64,000 bases of DNA. Source: Thauera sp. K11 (lineage in GTDB: Bacteria; Pseudomonadota; Gammaproteobacteria; Burkholderiales; Rhodocyclaceae). The notes under the pieces were generated by a model, which was given only the letters and a program-made list of their open reading frames with translations, was not told where the DNA came from and did not search any database. The position numbers and the translations under genes were made by a program. Shown here one piece after another: positions 46,687-54,153 of this stretch. How positions within the stretch are numbered: position 1 is the stretch's first letter; every line of letters begins with the position of its first letter. The stretch spans positions 2,542,001-2,606,000 of the forward strand of contig NZ_CP023439.1 of assembly GCF_002354895.1 (NCBI RefSeq), written 5' to 3'.

Positions 46687-46757
46687 TTTTGAGGCGACCG
46701 CCGAACCGCATACGCCCGCGACGGTCACACTGCCGTTCCCCAAAGGCTCCGATCCCG

Positions 46758-47462
46758 ATGAACACGACCAATTCCGATCCGGCTGAAGTCCAGAAGTTCA
46801 GCGACCTCGCCCACCGCTGGTGGGACCCCGAATCCGAGTTCAAACCGCTGCACGAGATCAATCCGCTGCGTCTGGAGTGGATCGACAGCCGGGCGGCGCT
46901 CGCGGGAAAGACGGTGCTCGACGTCGGCTGCGGCGGCGGAATCCTGTCCGAGAGCATGGCGGCACGCGGCGCGGCGGTCACCGGCATCGACCTCTCCGAG
47001 AAGGCACTCGGGGTGGCTCGCCTGCATCTCTACGAGAGCGGGCTCAAGGTGGATTACCGGCACACCGGTGCGGAAGCCTTCGCGGCCGAGAATCCCGGCC
47101 GGTTCGACGTCGTCACCTGCATGGAAATGCTCGAACACGTGCCCGATCCGGCCAGTACGATCGCGGCCTGCGCCAGGCTGGCGAAACCGGACGGCCACGT
47201 CTTCTTCTCGACCATCAACCGCAATCTGAAGGCTTATGTCTTCGCGGTCATCGGCGCGGAATACGTGCTGAACCTGCTGCCGCGCGGCACGCACGAATAC
47301 GCCAAGTTCCTGAAACCGTCCGAGCTGTCGCGCCATTGCCGCAATGCCGGGCTGGACATGCAGGGCATGAGCGGCCTGAGCTACAACCCGCTGACCAAGG
47401 TGTATTCCCTGGGCGACGATACGTCGGTCAATTACATGATCCATACGCGGCGTTCGGGCTGA
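46758..47462 (+). CDS. ubiG: Ubiquinone biosynthesis O-methyltransferase
   Basis: Carries out both O-methylations in ubiquinone synthesis (2-polyprenyl-6-hydroxyphenol and 3-demethylubiquinol). The 234-residue protein begins with the UbiG signature [23 protein letters not shown] and has the SAM loop [27 protein letters not shown] is also family-typical. It follows the ompA terminator by 71 bases and has its own terminator at 47604. Confidence 0.97.
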   Translation: MNTTNSDPAEVQKFSDLAHRWWDPESEFKPLHEINPLRLEWIDSRAALAGKTVLDVGCGGGILSESMAARGAAVTGIDLSEKALGVARLHLYESGLKVDYRHTGAEAFAAENPGRFDVVTCMEMLEHVPDPASTIAACARLAKPDGHVFFSTINRNLKAYVFAVIGAEYVLNLLPRGTHEYAKFLKPSELSRHCRNAGLDMQGMSGLSYNPLTKVYSLGDDTSVNYMIHTRRSG

Positions 47463-47603
47463 ACGCCGTTCGCGCCGGCCGTATCGATTCAATGCCGGTT
47501 CCGGAGATCGAACCGGGAAATGCCGCCCGGGCGTCGGGCGCAACCGATGACATCGAGCGCCGGCACGGGCCGCAGGACGGCACCGTTTTTCTCCGCCGAT
47601 TCG

Positions 47604-47631
47604 AAACGGCCGGCCACTGCGGTCGTTTTTT
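47604..47631 (+). terminator. Rho-independent terminator after ubiG
   Basis: AAACGGCCG (47604-47612) pairs with CGGTCGTTT (47620-47628) with one wobble, seven-base loop, then a T-run to 47631. It lies 142 bases past the ubiG stop and 62 before the next start. Confidence 0.6.
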
Positions 47632-47692
47632 ACATTTTGTCGACATGCAGATCACCGCTCCGCCGCGGTGGCACGCAGCAGATCGAAAGAAG

Positions 47693-48547
47693 ATGAACGC
47701 TCAGCATCCCGAGATCCGCCCGGATCAGTCGATCGAACTGCTCAAGCAGCTCCACATCCTGACGCGCGACGGCACGCTCAACCAGGACAGCCGGCGCAAG
47801 CTCAAGCAGGTCTATCACCTCTACCATTTCATCGAACCGCTACTGGCCGAAGCGCTCGCGGAACGGCCCGACATTCAGCTCGTGGACCACGGTGCGGGCA
47901 AGTCCTATCTCGGCTTCATCCTTTACGACCTGTTCTTCAAGTCGCAGGCGCCCCAGGGCTGCATCCACGGCATCGAGACGCGCGACGAACTGGTGATGAG
48001 CTCGCGCCGCCTGGCGGACAAGCTGGGCTTTCGCGGCATGCGCTTCCAGAATCTGACGGTGGCCGATTCCATCACCTCCGATCGCCTGCCGCAGCGCATC
48101 GACGTCGTCACCGCACTGCATGCGTGCGACACCGCCACGGACGACGCGATCCGCTTCGCGCTGAAGAAGCAGGCGCGCTTCATCGTGCTGGTACCGTGCT
48201 GCCAGGCCGAAGTCGCAGCGGTCCTGCGCAAGAACAAGGCACAGGCGCTCAGGAACAGCCTCACCGAACTGTGGCGCCATCCCATCCACACACGCGAATT
48301 CGGCAGCCACGCCACCAACGTGCTGCGCTGCGTGCAGCTCGAATCGCACGGCTACCAGGTCAGCGTCACCGAGCTGGTGGGCTGGGAACACTCGATGAAG
48401 AACGAGCTGATCATCGCCAGCTACAAGGACCTGCCGCGCCGGCGGCCTTCCGAGCGGCTGGCCGGGCTGCTGCACGAACTGGGGCTGGAAGAACTCGGCG
48501 AGCGCTTCTTCCCCGGCCAGCCGGCCACGGACACGCCGGCGAACTGA
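47693..48547 (+). CDS. Class I SAM-dependent methyltransferase (Methyltransf_32/GSTCD-like)
   Basis: A 284-residue protein. The SAM region is LVDHGAGKSYLGFILYDLF, followed by GIETRDEL and the hallmark block VVTALHACDTATDDAI with VLVPCCQAEVA, which place it with the PF13679-type methyltransferases related to the GSTCD C-terminal domain. Acceptor unknown; RNA is plausible. ATG 47693 is chosen; ATG 47645 is in frame but has no ribosome site. The gene converges with the lytic transglycosylase. Confidence 0.82.
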   Translation: MNAQHPEIRPDQSIELLKQLHILTRDGTLNQDSRRKLKQVYHLYHFIEPLLAEALAERPDIQLVDHGAGKSYLGFILYDLFFKSQAPQGCIHGIETRDELVMSSRRLADKLGFRGMRFQNLTVADSITSDRLPQRIDVVTALHACDTATDDAIRFALKKQARFIVLVPCCQAEVAAVLRKNKAQALRNSLTELWRHPIHTREFGSHATNVLRCVQLESHGYQVSVTELVGWEHSMKNELIIASYKDLPRRRPSERLAGLLHELGLEELGERFFPGQPATDTPAN

Positions 48548-48621
48548 GGAAGTCCGCGGGGCCTGCCAGCATCGAAGACTCCGCCGGAACCGTCGTCCGC
48601 CGGTAGAGGCGGCCTCTCGCG

Positions 48622-48650
48622 CCGCTGGACCGCCAACTGGCGTCCAGCGG
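48622..48650. terminator. Strong hairpin between converging genes, possible terminator
   Basis: CCGCTGGAC (48622-48630) pairs perfectly with GTCCAGCGG (48642-48650) and the loop can pair further. No T-run. It sits 7 bases beyond the stop of the transglycosylase gene. Confidence 0.45.
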
Positions 48651-48656
48651 TGTTCC

Positions 48657-49925
48657 TCAGTTGGCGACCGCGGCTCTCAACGCCCGCAGCACCTTCTGCC
48701 CTGCGCGGCCGTCGGGCTGCAGGCCCAGTTCGGTCTGCACCGCCTTGAGCGCCTCGCGCGTACGCGCGCCGATCGCGCCGTCAGCCTCGCCGATGTCATG
48801 GCCGTGCCGGATCAGCAGCGTCTGGAGTTCGCGCCGCTCGGCGCGGGACAGGCCGGGATCGTCGGTCGGCCAGCCGGTGACGAACGGCCCGCCGCCGCGC
48901 AGGCGATCGGACAGGTGGGCGATGGCCAGCGCATAATTCTCCGCGGCGTTGTACGAATACAACGCGTCGAAATTGCGCGTGACGAGAAAGGCCGGCCCGC
49001 CTGCCCCCGCCGGCAACAGCAGCGCAGCCGCCGTCTCGCCGGGCGGCAGTCCGCTGCCATCGCTGCGCCGGACGCCGCGCGCAGCCCAGTCGCGCATCGG
49101 CTGCTTGTTGCGTCGCCCCGCCGACGAGGTATCGAAACCCGCGGGCAAGGCCACCTCGAAACCCCAGGGCAGATCGCCGCGCCAGCCCGCGCGCTTGAGG
49201 AAGTTGGCGGTGGAGGCCAGGGCATCGGGCACGCTGTCGACCAGGTCGCGCCGGCCGTCGCCGTCGAAGTCCACCGCCAGCCGCATGAAGGTCGACGGCA
49301 TGAACTGCGTGTGCCCGAAGGCGCCCGCCCACGACCCGGTGAGGCGCTCGGGCGCCACGTGCCCTTCCTGGATGATCCTGAGCGTGGTGAAGAACTCGCC
49401 CCGGAAGTAGGACTGCCGGCGGCCGTAGCAAGACAGCGTCGACAGCGACGTGAGCAGCGGGCGCGTGCCGAAATTGCGGCCGAAGTTGCTCTCGACGCCC
49501 CACACCGCCACCACCGTCGCGCGATCGACGCCGTACTCGGCCTCGACCCGGCGCAGAACCTCGTCCCAGCGCGACAGCATCCCGCGCCCGTCCGCCACGC
49601 GCTCCTCATCGACCAGCGCGGCGAGGTAGTCCCAGATCGGCGTCACGAATTCGGGCTGGGCATCGAGAAAGCCGATCACCGCCATGTCCGGAGCGAGCAT
49701 TGCCGTCTGTGCATCGAAGGTTGCGCCCGACACGCCTTTGGAGATCGCTTCGGGCCGCAGCCGAGCGAGGCAGGACGCGAACTCCTCGTCCGCCAAGGTG
49801 GCGGTACTGGCGGACAGCAACGGCAGCGAAATCGCGGCCAGAAAGCCGGCACGGGAGAAACGGCGGTTCCGGGGACGAGGCGCGCGATCCTGCGGCGCAG
49901 CCCGCAGACTGGGGGACGTATTCAT
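48657..49925 (-). CDS. MltB-type lytic murein transglycosylase with peptidoglycan-binding domain
   Basis: Cleaves the glycan strand with 1,6-anhydro-muramic acid formation. The 422-residue protein has a twin-arginine-like or ordinary signal region (RNRRFSRAGFLAAISLPLLS, ending LADEE near 46), a Slt-family catalytic domain with Glu145 in VWGVESNFGRNFG and GAFGHTQFMPSTF, and a C-terminal PG_binding_1 domain (about 355-418, LIRHGHDIGEADGAIGART). No lipobox is evident, so it is likely soluble and periplasmic rather than a lipoprotein. Divergent from the GT4 gene. Confidence 0.93.
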   Translation of the reverse strand: MNTSPSLRAAPQDRAPRPRNRRFSRAGFLAAISLPLLSASTATLADEEFASCLARLRPEAISKGVSGATFDAQTAMLAPDMAVIGFLDAQPEFVTPIWDYLAALVDEERVADGRGMLSRWDEVLRRVEAEYGVDRATVVAVWGVESNFGRNFGTRPLLTSLSTLSCYGRRQSYFRGEFFTTLRIIQEGHVAPERLTGSWAGAFGHTQFMPSTFMRLAVDFDGDGRRDLVDSVPDALASTANFLKRAGWRGDLPWGFEVALPAGFDTSSAGRRNKQPMRDWAARGVRRSDGSGLPPGETAAALLLPAGAGGPAFLVTRNFDALYSYNAAENYALAIAHLSDRLRGGGPFVTGWPTDDPGLSRAERRELQTLLIRHGHDIGEADGAIGARTREALKAVQTELGLQPDGRAGQKVLRALRAAVAN

Positions 49926-49999
49926 GCCCGCATTTTACGCCAGCCGGGCGGACGGGACCGTAACCGCAGCGTAACACCGCCCTGTCAGTCTCGGCGCCC

Positions 50000-51223
50000 A
50001 TGAAACGGGTGCTGATGGTCTCCGACGTCTATTTCCCGCGCGTCAACGGTGTTTCCACGTCGATCGCGACCTTTCGCCACGCCCTTCGCGCCTGCGGCAT
50101 CGACGTGCGCCTGCTGGCGCCGGACTACGGCGAAGATGTGGATCAGCCAGCGGAACCCGGGGTCGTCCGCGTACCGGGACGCAGGGTTCCCCGCGATCCG
50201 GAAGACAGGCTGGCGTCCTGGCGACGCATGCGGGCCGCCGCCCTGCGCGAGGCCGCTTCATGCGACCTGGTACACATCCAGACGCCCTTCGTCGCCCACT
50301 ACGCCGGCGTCGCCGCGGCCCGCAGGCTCAAGCTGCCGCTGCTGCTGAGCTACCACACCTTCTTCGAGGAATACCTGCACCACTACGCGCCCTTCCTGCC
50401 GCCGGGCCCGTTGCGTGCCCTCGCGCGCCGGGTGTCCCGCTCCCAGTGCAACACGGTCGATGGCGTGGTCGTACCGTCGACCGCCATGCGCGACCGCCTC
50501 GCCGCCTACGGGGTGTCCTCCGCGCTGCACGTACTGCCAACCGGCATTCCGATCGAGACTTTCGGGGCGGGGGACGGGCAACGTTTCCGCCGCGCATATG
50601 GCATTGCCGCAACGGCGCCGGTGGCGCTCTTCATCGGCCGCGTCGCGCACGAGAAGAACATCGGCTTCCTGATCGACGTCGCGGCCATCGCGGCAGCGGC
50701 CCTGCCCGGCTTCGTCCTCGTGGTTGCCGGCGAAGGGCCGGCGCTGGCCGAACTGGAAAGAGACGCCGCCCGGCGCGGCCTGGCATCCGCCGTCCGCTTC
50801 GTCGGCTACCTCGACCGCGGGCGGGAACTGCACGACTGCTACGCCGGGGCGGACGCCTTCGTGTTCGCTTCCCGCACCGAGACCCAGGGCCTGGTGCTGC
50901 TCGAAGCGATGGCTTCCGGCCTGCCGGTCGTCGCGCTCGCCGAGATGGGCACGAGGGACATCCTCACGCCGCACTCCGGCGCCATCGTCTCCACGGACGA
51001 CAGGGACGCCTTCGCCAGCGAACTGATCGGGCTGCTGGCCTCCCCTTCGCGCCGCCAGGCGCTCTCCGCACAGGCCCTGCTCCACAGCAGGCAATGGGCG
51101 GACGGCATCATGGCGGAGAGACTTGCGGATCTGTATCGGCGCCTGACGAGCGGGACGGCCGCCGCGGCACCCCCCGGCGGCATCCGCTCTGGCACGGAAC
51201 TCGGCGACGGCCACATGGAGTGA
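50000..51223 (+). CDS. GT4 family glycosyltransferase
   Basis: A 407-residue GT-B fold enzyme. The N-terminus MKRVLMVSDVYFPRVNGVST and the C-terminal donor site EGPALAEL, then SRTETQGLVLLEAMASGLP with the conserved E-x7-E motif, are typical of GT4 retaining transferases such as the MgtA/PimB-type mannosyl or glucosyl transferases that glycosylate lipids. The acceptor is not readable from sequence; a glycolipid role is an inference from those relatives. Monocistronic, divergent from the transglycosylase gene across 74 bases. Confidence 0.88.
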   Translation: MKRVLMVSDVYFPRVNGVSTSIATFRHALRACGIDVRLLAPDYGEDVDQPAEPGVVRVPGRRVPRDPEDRLASWRRMRAAALREAASCDLVHIQTPFVAHYAGVAAARRLKLPLLLSYHTFFEEYLHHYAPFLPPGPLRALARRVSRSQCNTVDGVVVPSTAMRDRLAAYGVSSALHVLPTGIPIETFGAGDGQRFRRAYGIAATAPVALFIGRVAHEKNIGFLIDVAAIAAAALPGFVLVVAGEGPALAELERDAARRGLASAVRFVGYLDRGRELHDCYAGADAFVFASRTETQGLVLLEAMASGLPVVALAEMGTRDILTPHSGAIVSTDDRDAFASELIGLLASPSRRQALSAQALLHSRQWADGIMAERLADLYRRLTSGTAAAAPPGGIRSGTELGDGHME

Positions 51224-51244
51224 GGGGCCGTCCGGTACAGGCGC

Positions 51245-51281
51245 AAAAAAACAGGCCGGTCAGCTCACGCCACCGGCCTGT
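51245..51281 (-). terminator. Rho-independent terminator of the tRNA-fMet transcript
   Basis: Read on the minus strand, ACAGGCCGGT pairs perfectly over 10 bases with ACCGGCCTGT and is followed by seven T. It lies 10 bases beyond the CCA end of the tRNA. Confidence 0.92.
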
Positions 51282-51291
51282 CTCTTGTATA

Positions 51292-51368
<77 letters not shown>

Positions 51369-51381
51369 TCGGAGAAGCGGA

Positions 51382-51410
51382 ACTATATACACATCCGGAC
51401 GGAACAGCAA
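51382..51410 (-). promoter_or_regulatory. Promoter of tRNA-fMet
   Basis: On the minus strand -35 TTGCTG (51410-51405), 17-base spacer, -10 TATAGT (51387-51382). The predicted start is about 7 bases before the tRNA 5' end. Confidence 0.65.
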
Positions 51411-51559
51411 GCTTTCCATTCCCGGAAGCACCTTCGCCCCGCACGAGACCCATCCCGACCAGGGCCATCCGCACCGCCCCGGGCGACCGCCTCGTTAGGG
51501 CAATCGCCGCCGGCTGGGTTATATTGCGTCGCAACAAACTTCGGCAAAAGGATCTGCTC

Positions 51560-52120
51560 ATGCCTCGTCCGACTCCTTCCTTCGTGCGCCGCATCGGCCT
51601 CGCCTTCTCCGTCCTGTTCCAGCCCGAACTCGCCGCCAGGCTCCAGCAATTGCGCGATGGGGACCTGCCGGCCGGCCCGACGGCAGACCGACCTTCCGCC
51701 TCCGGCGCAGCACCCGCGGCAACGCCGGCGCTGCGCGAAAACCCGCCCGGCGCCGCGCTCCAACTGATCGGCCTGCTGCAGCGCGAAGCCCGCTTCGTCG
51801 ATTTCGTGCAGGAGGACGTCGGCGCTTATTCCGACGCCGACATCGGCGCCGCCGCGCGGGTGGTGCATGAAGGCTGCCGCAAGGTGCTGCGCGAGCATTT
51901 CAGCATCGGGCCGGTGCGCTCCGAAGCCGAGGGCAGCCGCATCACCCTGGCCGAAGGTTTCGACGCCGCCGCCATCCGCCTGACCGGCAACGTCGTCGGC
52001 AAGGCCCCCTTCACCGGCAGCCTCAGCCACCGCGGCTGGCGCGTCACCGAAAGCCGCCTGCCGAAACTGGCCGAAGGCCATGACGCCAGCGTCGTCGCCC
52101 AGGCGGAGGTGGAGCTATGA
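51560..52120 (+). CDS. DUF2760 domain-containing protein
   Basis: A 186-residue protein. After a basic amphipathic start (MPRPTPSFVRRIGLAFSVLF) and an Ala/Pro-rich linker (about 40-65), the conserved part begins at ALQLIGLLQREARFVDFVQEDV and ends RGWRVTESRLPKLAEGHDASVVAQAEVEL, which I recognise as DUF2760. No catalytic motif. AAAGGA precedes ATG 51560. It heads a tight operon with two Hsp70-like genes; its stop overlaps the ATG of a small frame (ATGA at 52117). The context suggests it is a partner or client adaptor of those ATPases (inference). Confidence 0.85.
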   Translation: MPRPTPSFVRRIGLAFSVLFQPELAARLQQLRDGDLPAGPTADRPSASGAAPAATPALRENPPGAALQLIGLLQREARFVDFVQEDVGAYSDADIGAAARVVHEGCRKVLREHFSIGPVRSEAEGSRITLAEGFDAAAIRLTGNVVGKAPFTGSLSHRGWRVTESRLPKLAEGHDASVVAQAEVEL

Positions 52121-52278
52121 GCGCCTCCGCGCGGCCGTCCGGAGGAGGCGCTCCCCCTCCCTCGGGGAGGTCGTCGCGCAGCGACGGGAGGGTCGTCATG
52201 AACGCCTCCGCGCAGCCGTCCGCAGGGGGTGATCTCCCTCTTTTGGAAAGGACGTCGTGCAGCGACGCGAGGGCAGTC
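52117..52278 (+). repeat. Imperfect tandem duplication, two 81-base copies
   Basis: Copy 1 is 52117-52197 and copy 2 is 52198-52278; by hand alignment 64 of 81 positions agree with no gaps. Each copy begins ATGA(G/A)CGCCTCCGCGC and ends in a GAGGG ribosome-site-like run just before the next start codon (ATG 52198, GTG 52281). The best-conserved segment is GCAGCGACG near the 3' end. Confidence 0.85.
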
Positions 52279-52284
52279 CGGTGA
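52117..52284 (+). CDS. Small reading frame bridging DUF2760 and Hsp70 genes (55 codons), coding status uncertain
   Basis: A 55-residue frame, MSASARPSGGGAPPPSGRSS onward, that starts at the ATGA overlap with the DUF2760 stop and ends at a TGA overlapping the GTG of the Hsp70 gene. GGAGGT lies six bases before its ATG, an ideal ribosome site. It consists of two 27-codon copies of a tandem repeat and has low-complexity Ser/Gly/Pro/Arg composition with no domain. It may encode a peptide or serve only to couple translation between the flanking genes. Confidence 0.4.
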   Translation: MSASARPSGGGAPPPSGRSSRSDGRVVMNASAQPSAGGDLPLLERTSCSDARAVR

Positions 52285-54143
52285 GCACCGCCGGCAACGG
52301 CGCCCGCTACACGATCGGCATCGATCTCGGCACCACCCACTGCGCACTGTCCTTCGTGGACGTCGGCGCGAGCGACGGTGAAAAGGCCGTGCAGCAGGTC
52401 CTGCCCATCCCGCAGCTCACCGCTCCGGGCGCGGTCGAGGCGCTTTCGCTGCTGCCGTCCTTCCTCTACCTGCCGCACACCGACGAACTGGCCGAGGGCG
52501 ACCTGCATCTGCCGTGGACCGCATCCCAGGACTACGCCGTCGGCGAGTTCGCCCGCGCGCGCGGGGCGGCGACGCCCATCCGCCTGGTGGCCAGTGCAAA
52601 GAGCTGGCTGTGCCACCCGGGCGTGGACCGCCGCGCCGCCATCCTGCCGGCCGAAGCGCCGGCCGAGGTCGCGCGCATCTCGCCGCTGGACGCCTCGATC
52701 CTCTACCTGTCCCACCTGCGCGACGCCTGGAATGCCGCACATCCGGATGCGCCTTTCGACGGGCAGGACGTCACCGTCACCATTCCGGCTTCCTTCGACC
52801 CCGCCGCACGCGAACTCACCGCCGAAGCCGCGCGAGCCGCGGGCTATCCGCCGACGACCCTGCTCGAAGAACCGCAGGCCGCCCTGTACAGCTGGATCCA
52901 GCGCAGCGGCAGCGACTGGCGCAAGGAAGTGAAGCCCGGCGACCTGATCTTGGTGGTCGACATCGGCGGCGGCACCACCGACCTGTCGCTGATCGCGGTG
53001 CTCGAGCGCGACGGCAACCTGGAGCTGCACCGCGTCGCCGTCGGCGATCACATCCTGCTGGGCGGCGACAACATGGATCTGGCGCTCGCCTACGGTGTCA
53101 CGCGCAAGCTCGCGGCACAGGGCACGCGGCTCGATCCGTGGCAGACGCGCGCGCTGGCCCATGCCTGCCGCGGCGCCAAGGAAGCGCTGCTCGGCGACGC
53201 GGACATCGGCAGCGTGCCGGTGGTCGTGCCCAGCCGCGGCTCGAAGCTGATCGGCGGCTCCATCCGCACCGAAGTCACGCGCGAAGAACTCACCGCCAGC
53301 CTGCTCGACGGCTTCTTCCCGCAGGTGGCGGTCGGCGACCCGCCGATCAGCCGCGCACGCGGCGCGCTGACCCAGCTCGGCCTGCCCTATGCGCAGGATG
53401 CGGCGATCACCCGTCATCTCGCCGCCTTCCTGACCCGCCAGCTCGGCGCCACGGCTGAACTCGAAGGCTTTGCCGGCCGCTCCGGCGAGGGCGGCTTCCT
53501 GCATCCGACCGCGGTCCTGCTCAACGGCGGCGTGCTGAAGTCGGGCCTGATCGCCGATCGCGTGCTGGACGTGCTCAACGGCTGGCTGGCGGCGGACGGC
53601 GCCGCACCCGCCCGCCTGCTCGGCGGTGCGGATCTCGACCTCGCGGTGGCACGCGGCGCGGCCTACTACGGCTATGTGCGGCGCGGACGCGGGGTGCGCA
53701 TCCGCGGCGGCACCGCGCGCGCCTATTACGTGGAGGTGGAGTCCTCGATGCCGGCGATCCCGGGCATGGAGCCGCCCCTCGAAGCCCTGTGCCTCGCCCC
53801 TTTTGGCATGGAAGAAGGCACCGAGGCTGCACTGTCCGAGCGCGAGTTCGGCCTCGTCGTCGGCGAACCGGTACGCTTTCGCTTCTTCGGCTCTTCGGTG
53901 AGGCGCCAGGACCAGGTCGGCGCCCTGCTCGACTTCTGGACCCCGGACGAGCTTCAGGAACTCGAGGAAATCGAACTCACCCTGCCGGCCGAGGGCCGCA
54001 CGCCCGGCGACATCGTGCGCGTGCGCCTGCACGCCCGCGTGACCGAAACCGGCACGCTCGAACTCGAAGCCCTGCCGCCGGACGGCGGCGAGCGCTGGAA
54101 GGTGCAGTTCGACGTGCGCGGCGACGCCGGCGAACGGGGCTGA
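52281..54143 (+). CDS. Hsp70-family ATPase (first of two paralogues)
   Basis: A 620-residue Hsp70-like protein. The nucleotide-binding half is clear: phosphate 1 GIDLGTTH (13-20), LLEEPQAALYSW (194-205), phosphate 2 VVDIGGGTTDLS (225-236) and GGDNMD near 261-266 where DnaK has GGEDFD. The C-terminal third (about 470-620) is beta-rich and lacks the DnaK substrate-binding sequence and helical lid. So it is a divergent chaperone-like ATPase, not DnaK. GTG 52281 is chosen for GAGGG seven bases upstream; GTG 52257 is an alternative. The second Hsp70 gene follows after 10 bases. Confidence 0.88.
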   Translation: MSTAGNGARYTIGIDLGTTHCALSFVDVGASDGEKAVQQVLPIPQLTAPGAVEALSLLPSFLYLPHTDELAEGDLHLPWTASQDYAVGEFARARGAATPIRLVASAKSWLCHPGVDRRAAILPAEAPAEVARISPLDASILYLSHLRDAWNAAHPDAPFDGQDVTVTIPASFDPAARELTAEAARAAGYPPTTLLEEPQAALYSWIQRSGSDWRKEVKPGDLILVVDIGGGTTDLSLIAVLERDGNLELHRVAVGDHILLGGDNMDLALAYGVTRKLAAQGTRLDPWQTRALAHACRGAKEALLGDADIGSVPVVVPSRGSKLIGGSIRTEVTREELTASLLDGFFPQVAVGDPPISRARGALTQLGLPYAQDAAITRHLAAFLTRQLGATAELEGFAGRSGEGGFLHPTAVLLNGGVLKSGLIADRVLDVLNGWLAADGAAPARLLGGADLDLAVARGAAYYGYVRRGRGVRIRGGTARAYYVEVESSMPAIPGMEPPLEALCLAPFGMEEGTEAALSEREFGLVVGEPVRFRFFGSSVRRQDQVGALLDFWTPDELQELEEIELTLPAEGRTPGDIVRVRLHARVTETGTLELEALPPDGGERWKVQFDVRGDAGERG

Positions 54144-54153
54144 CCCTCCCGAC

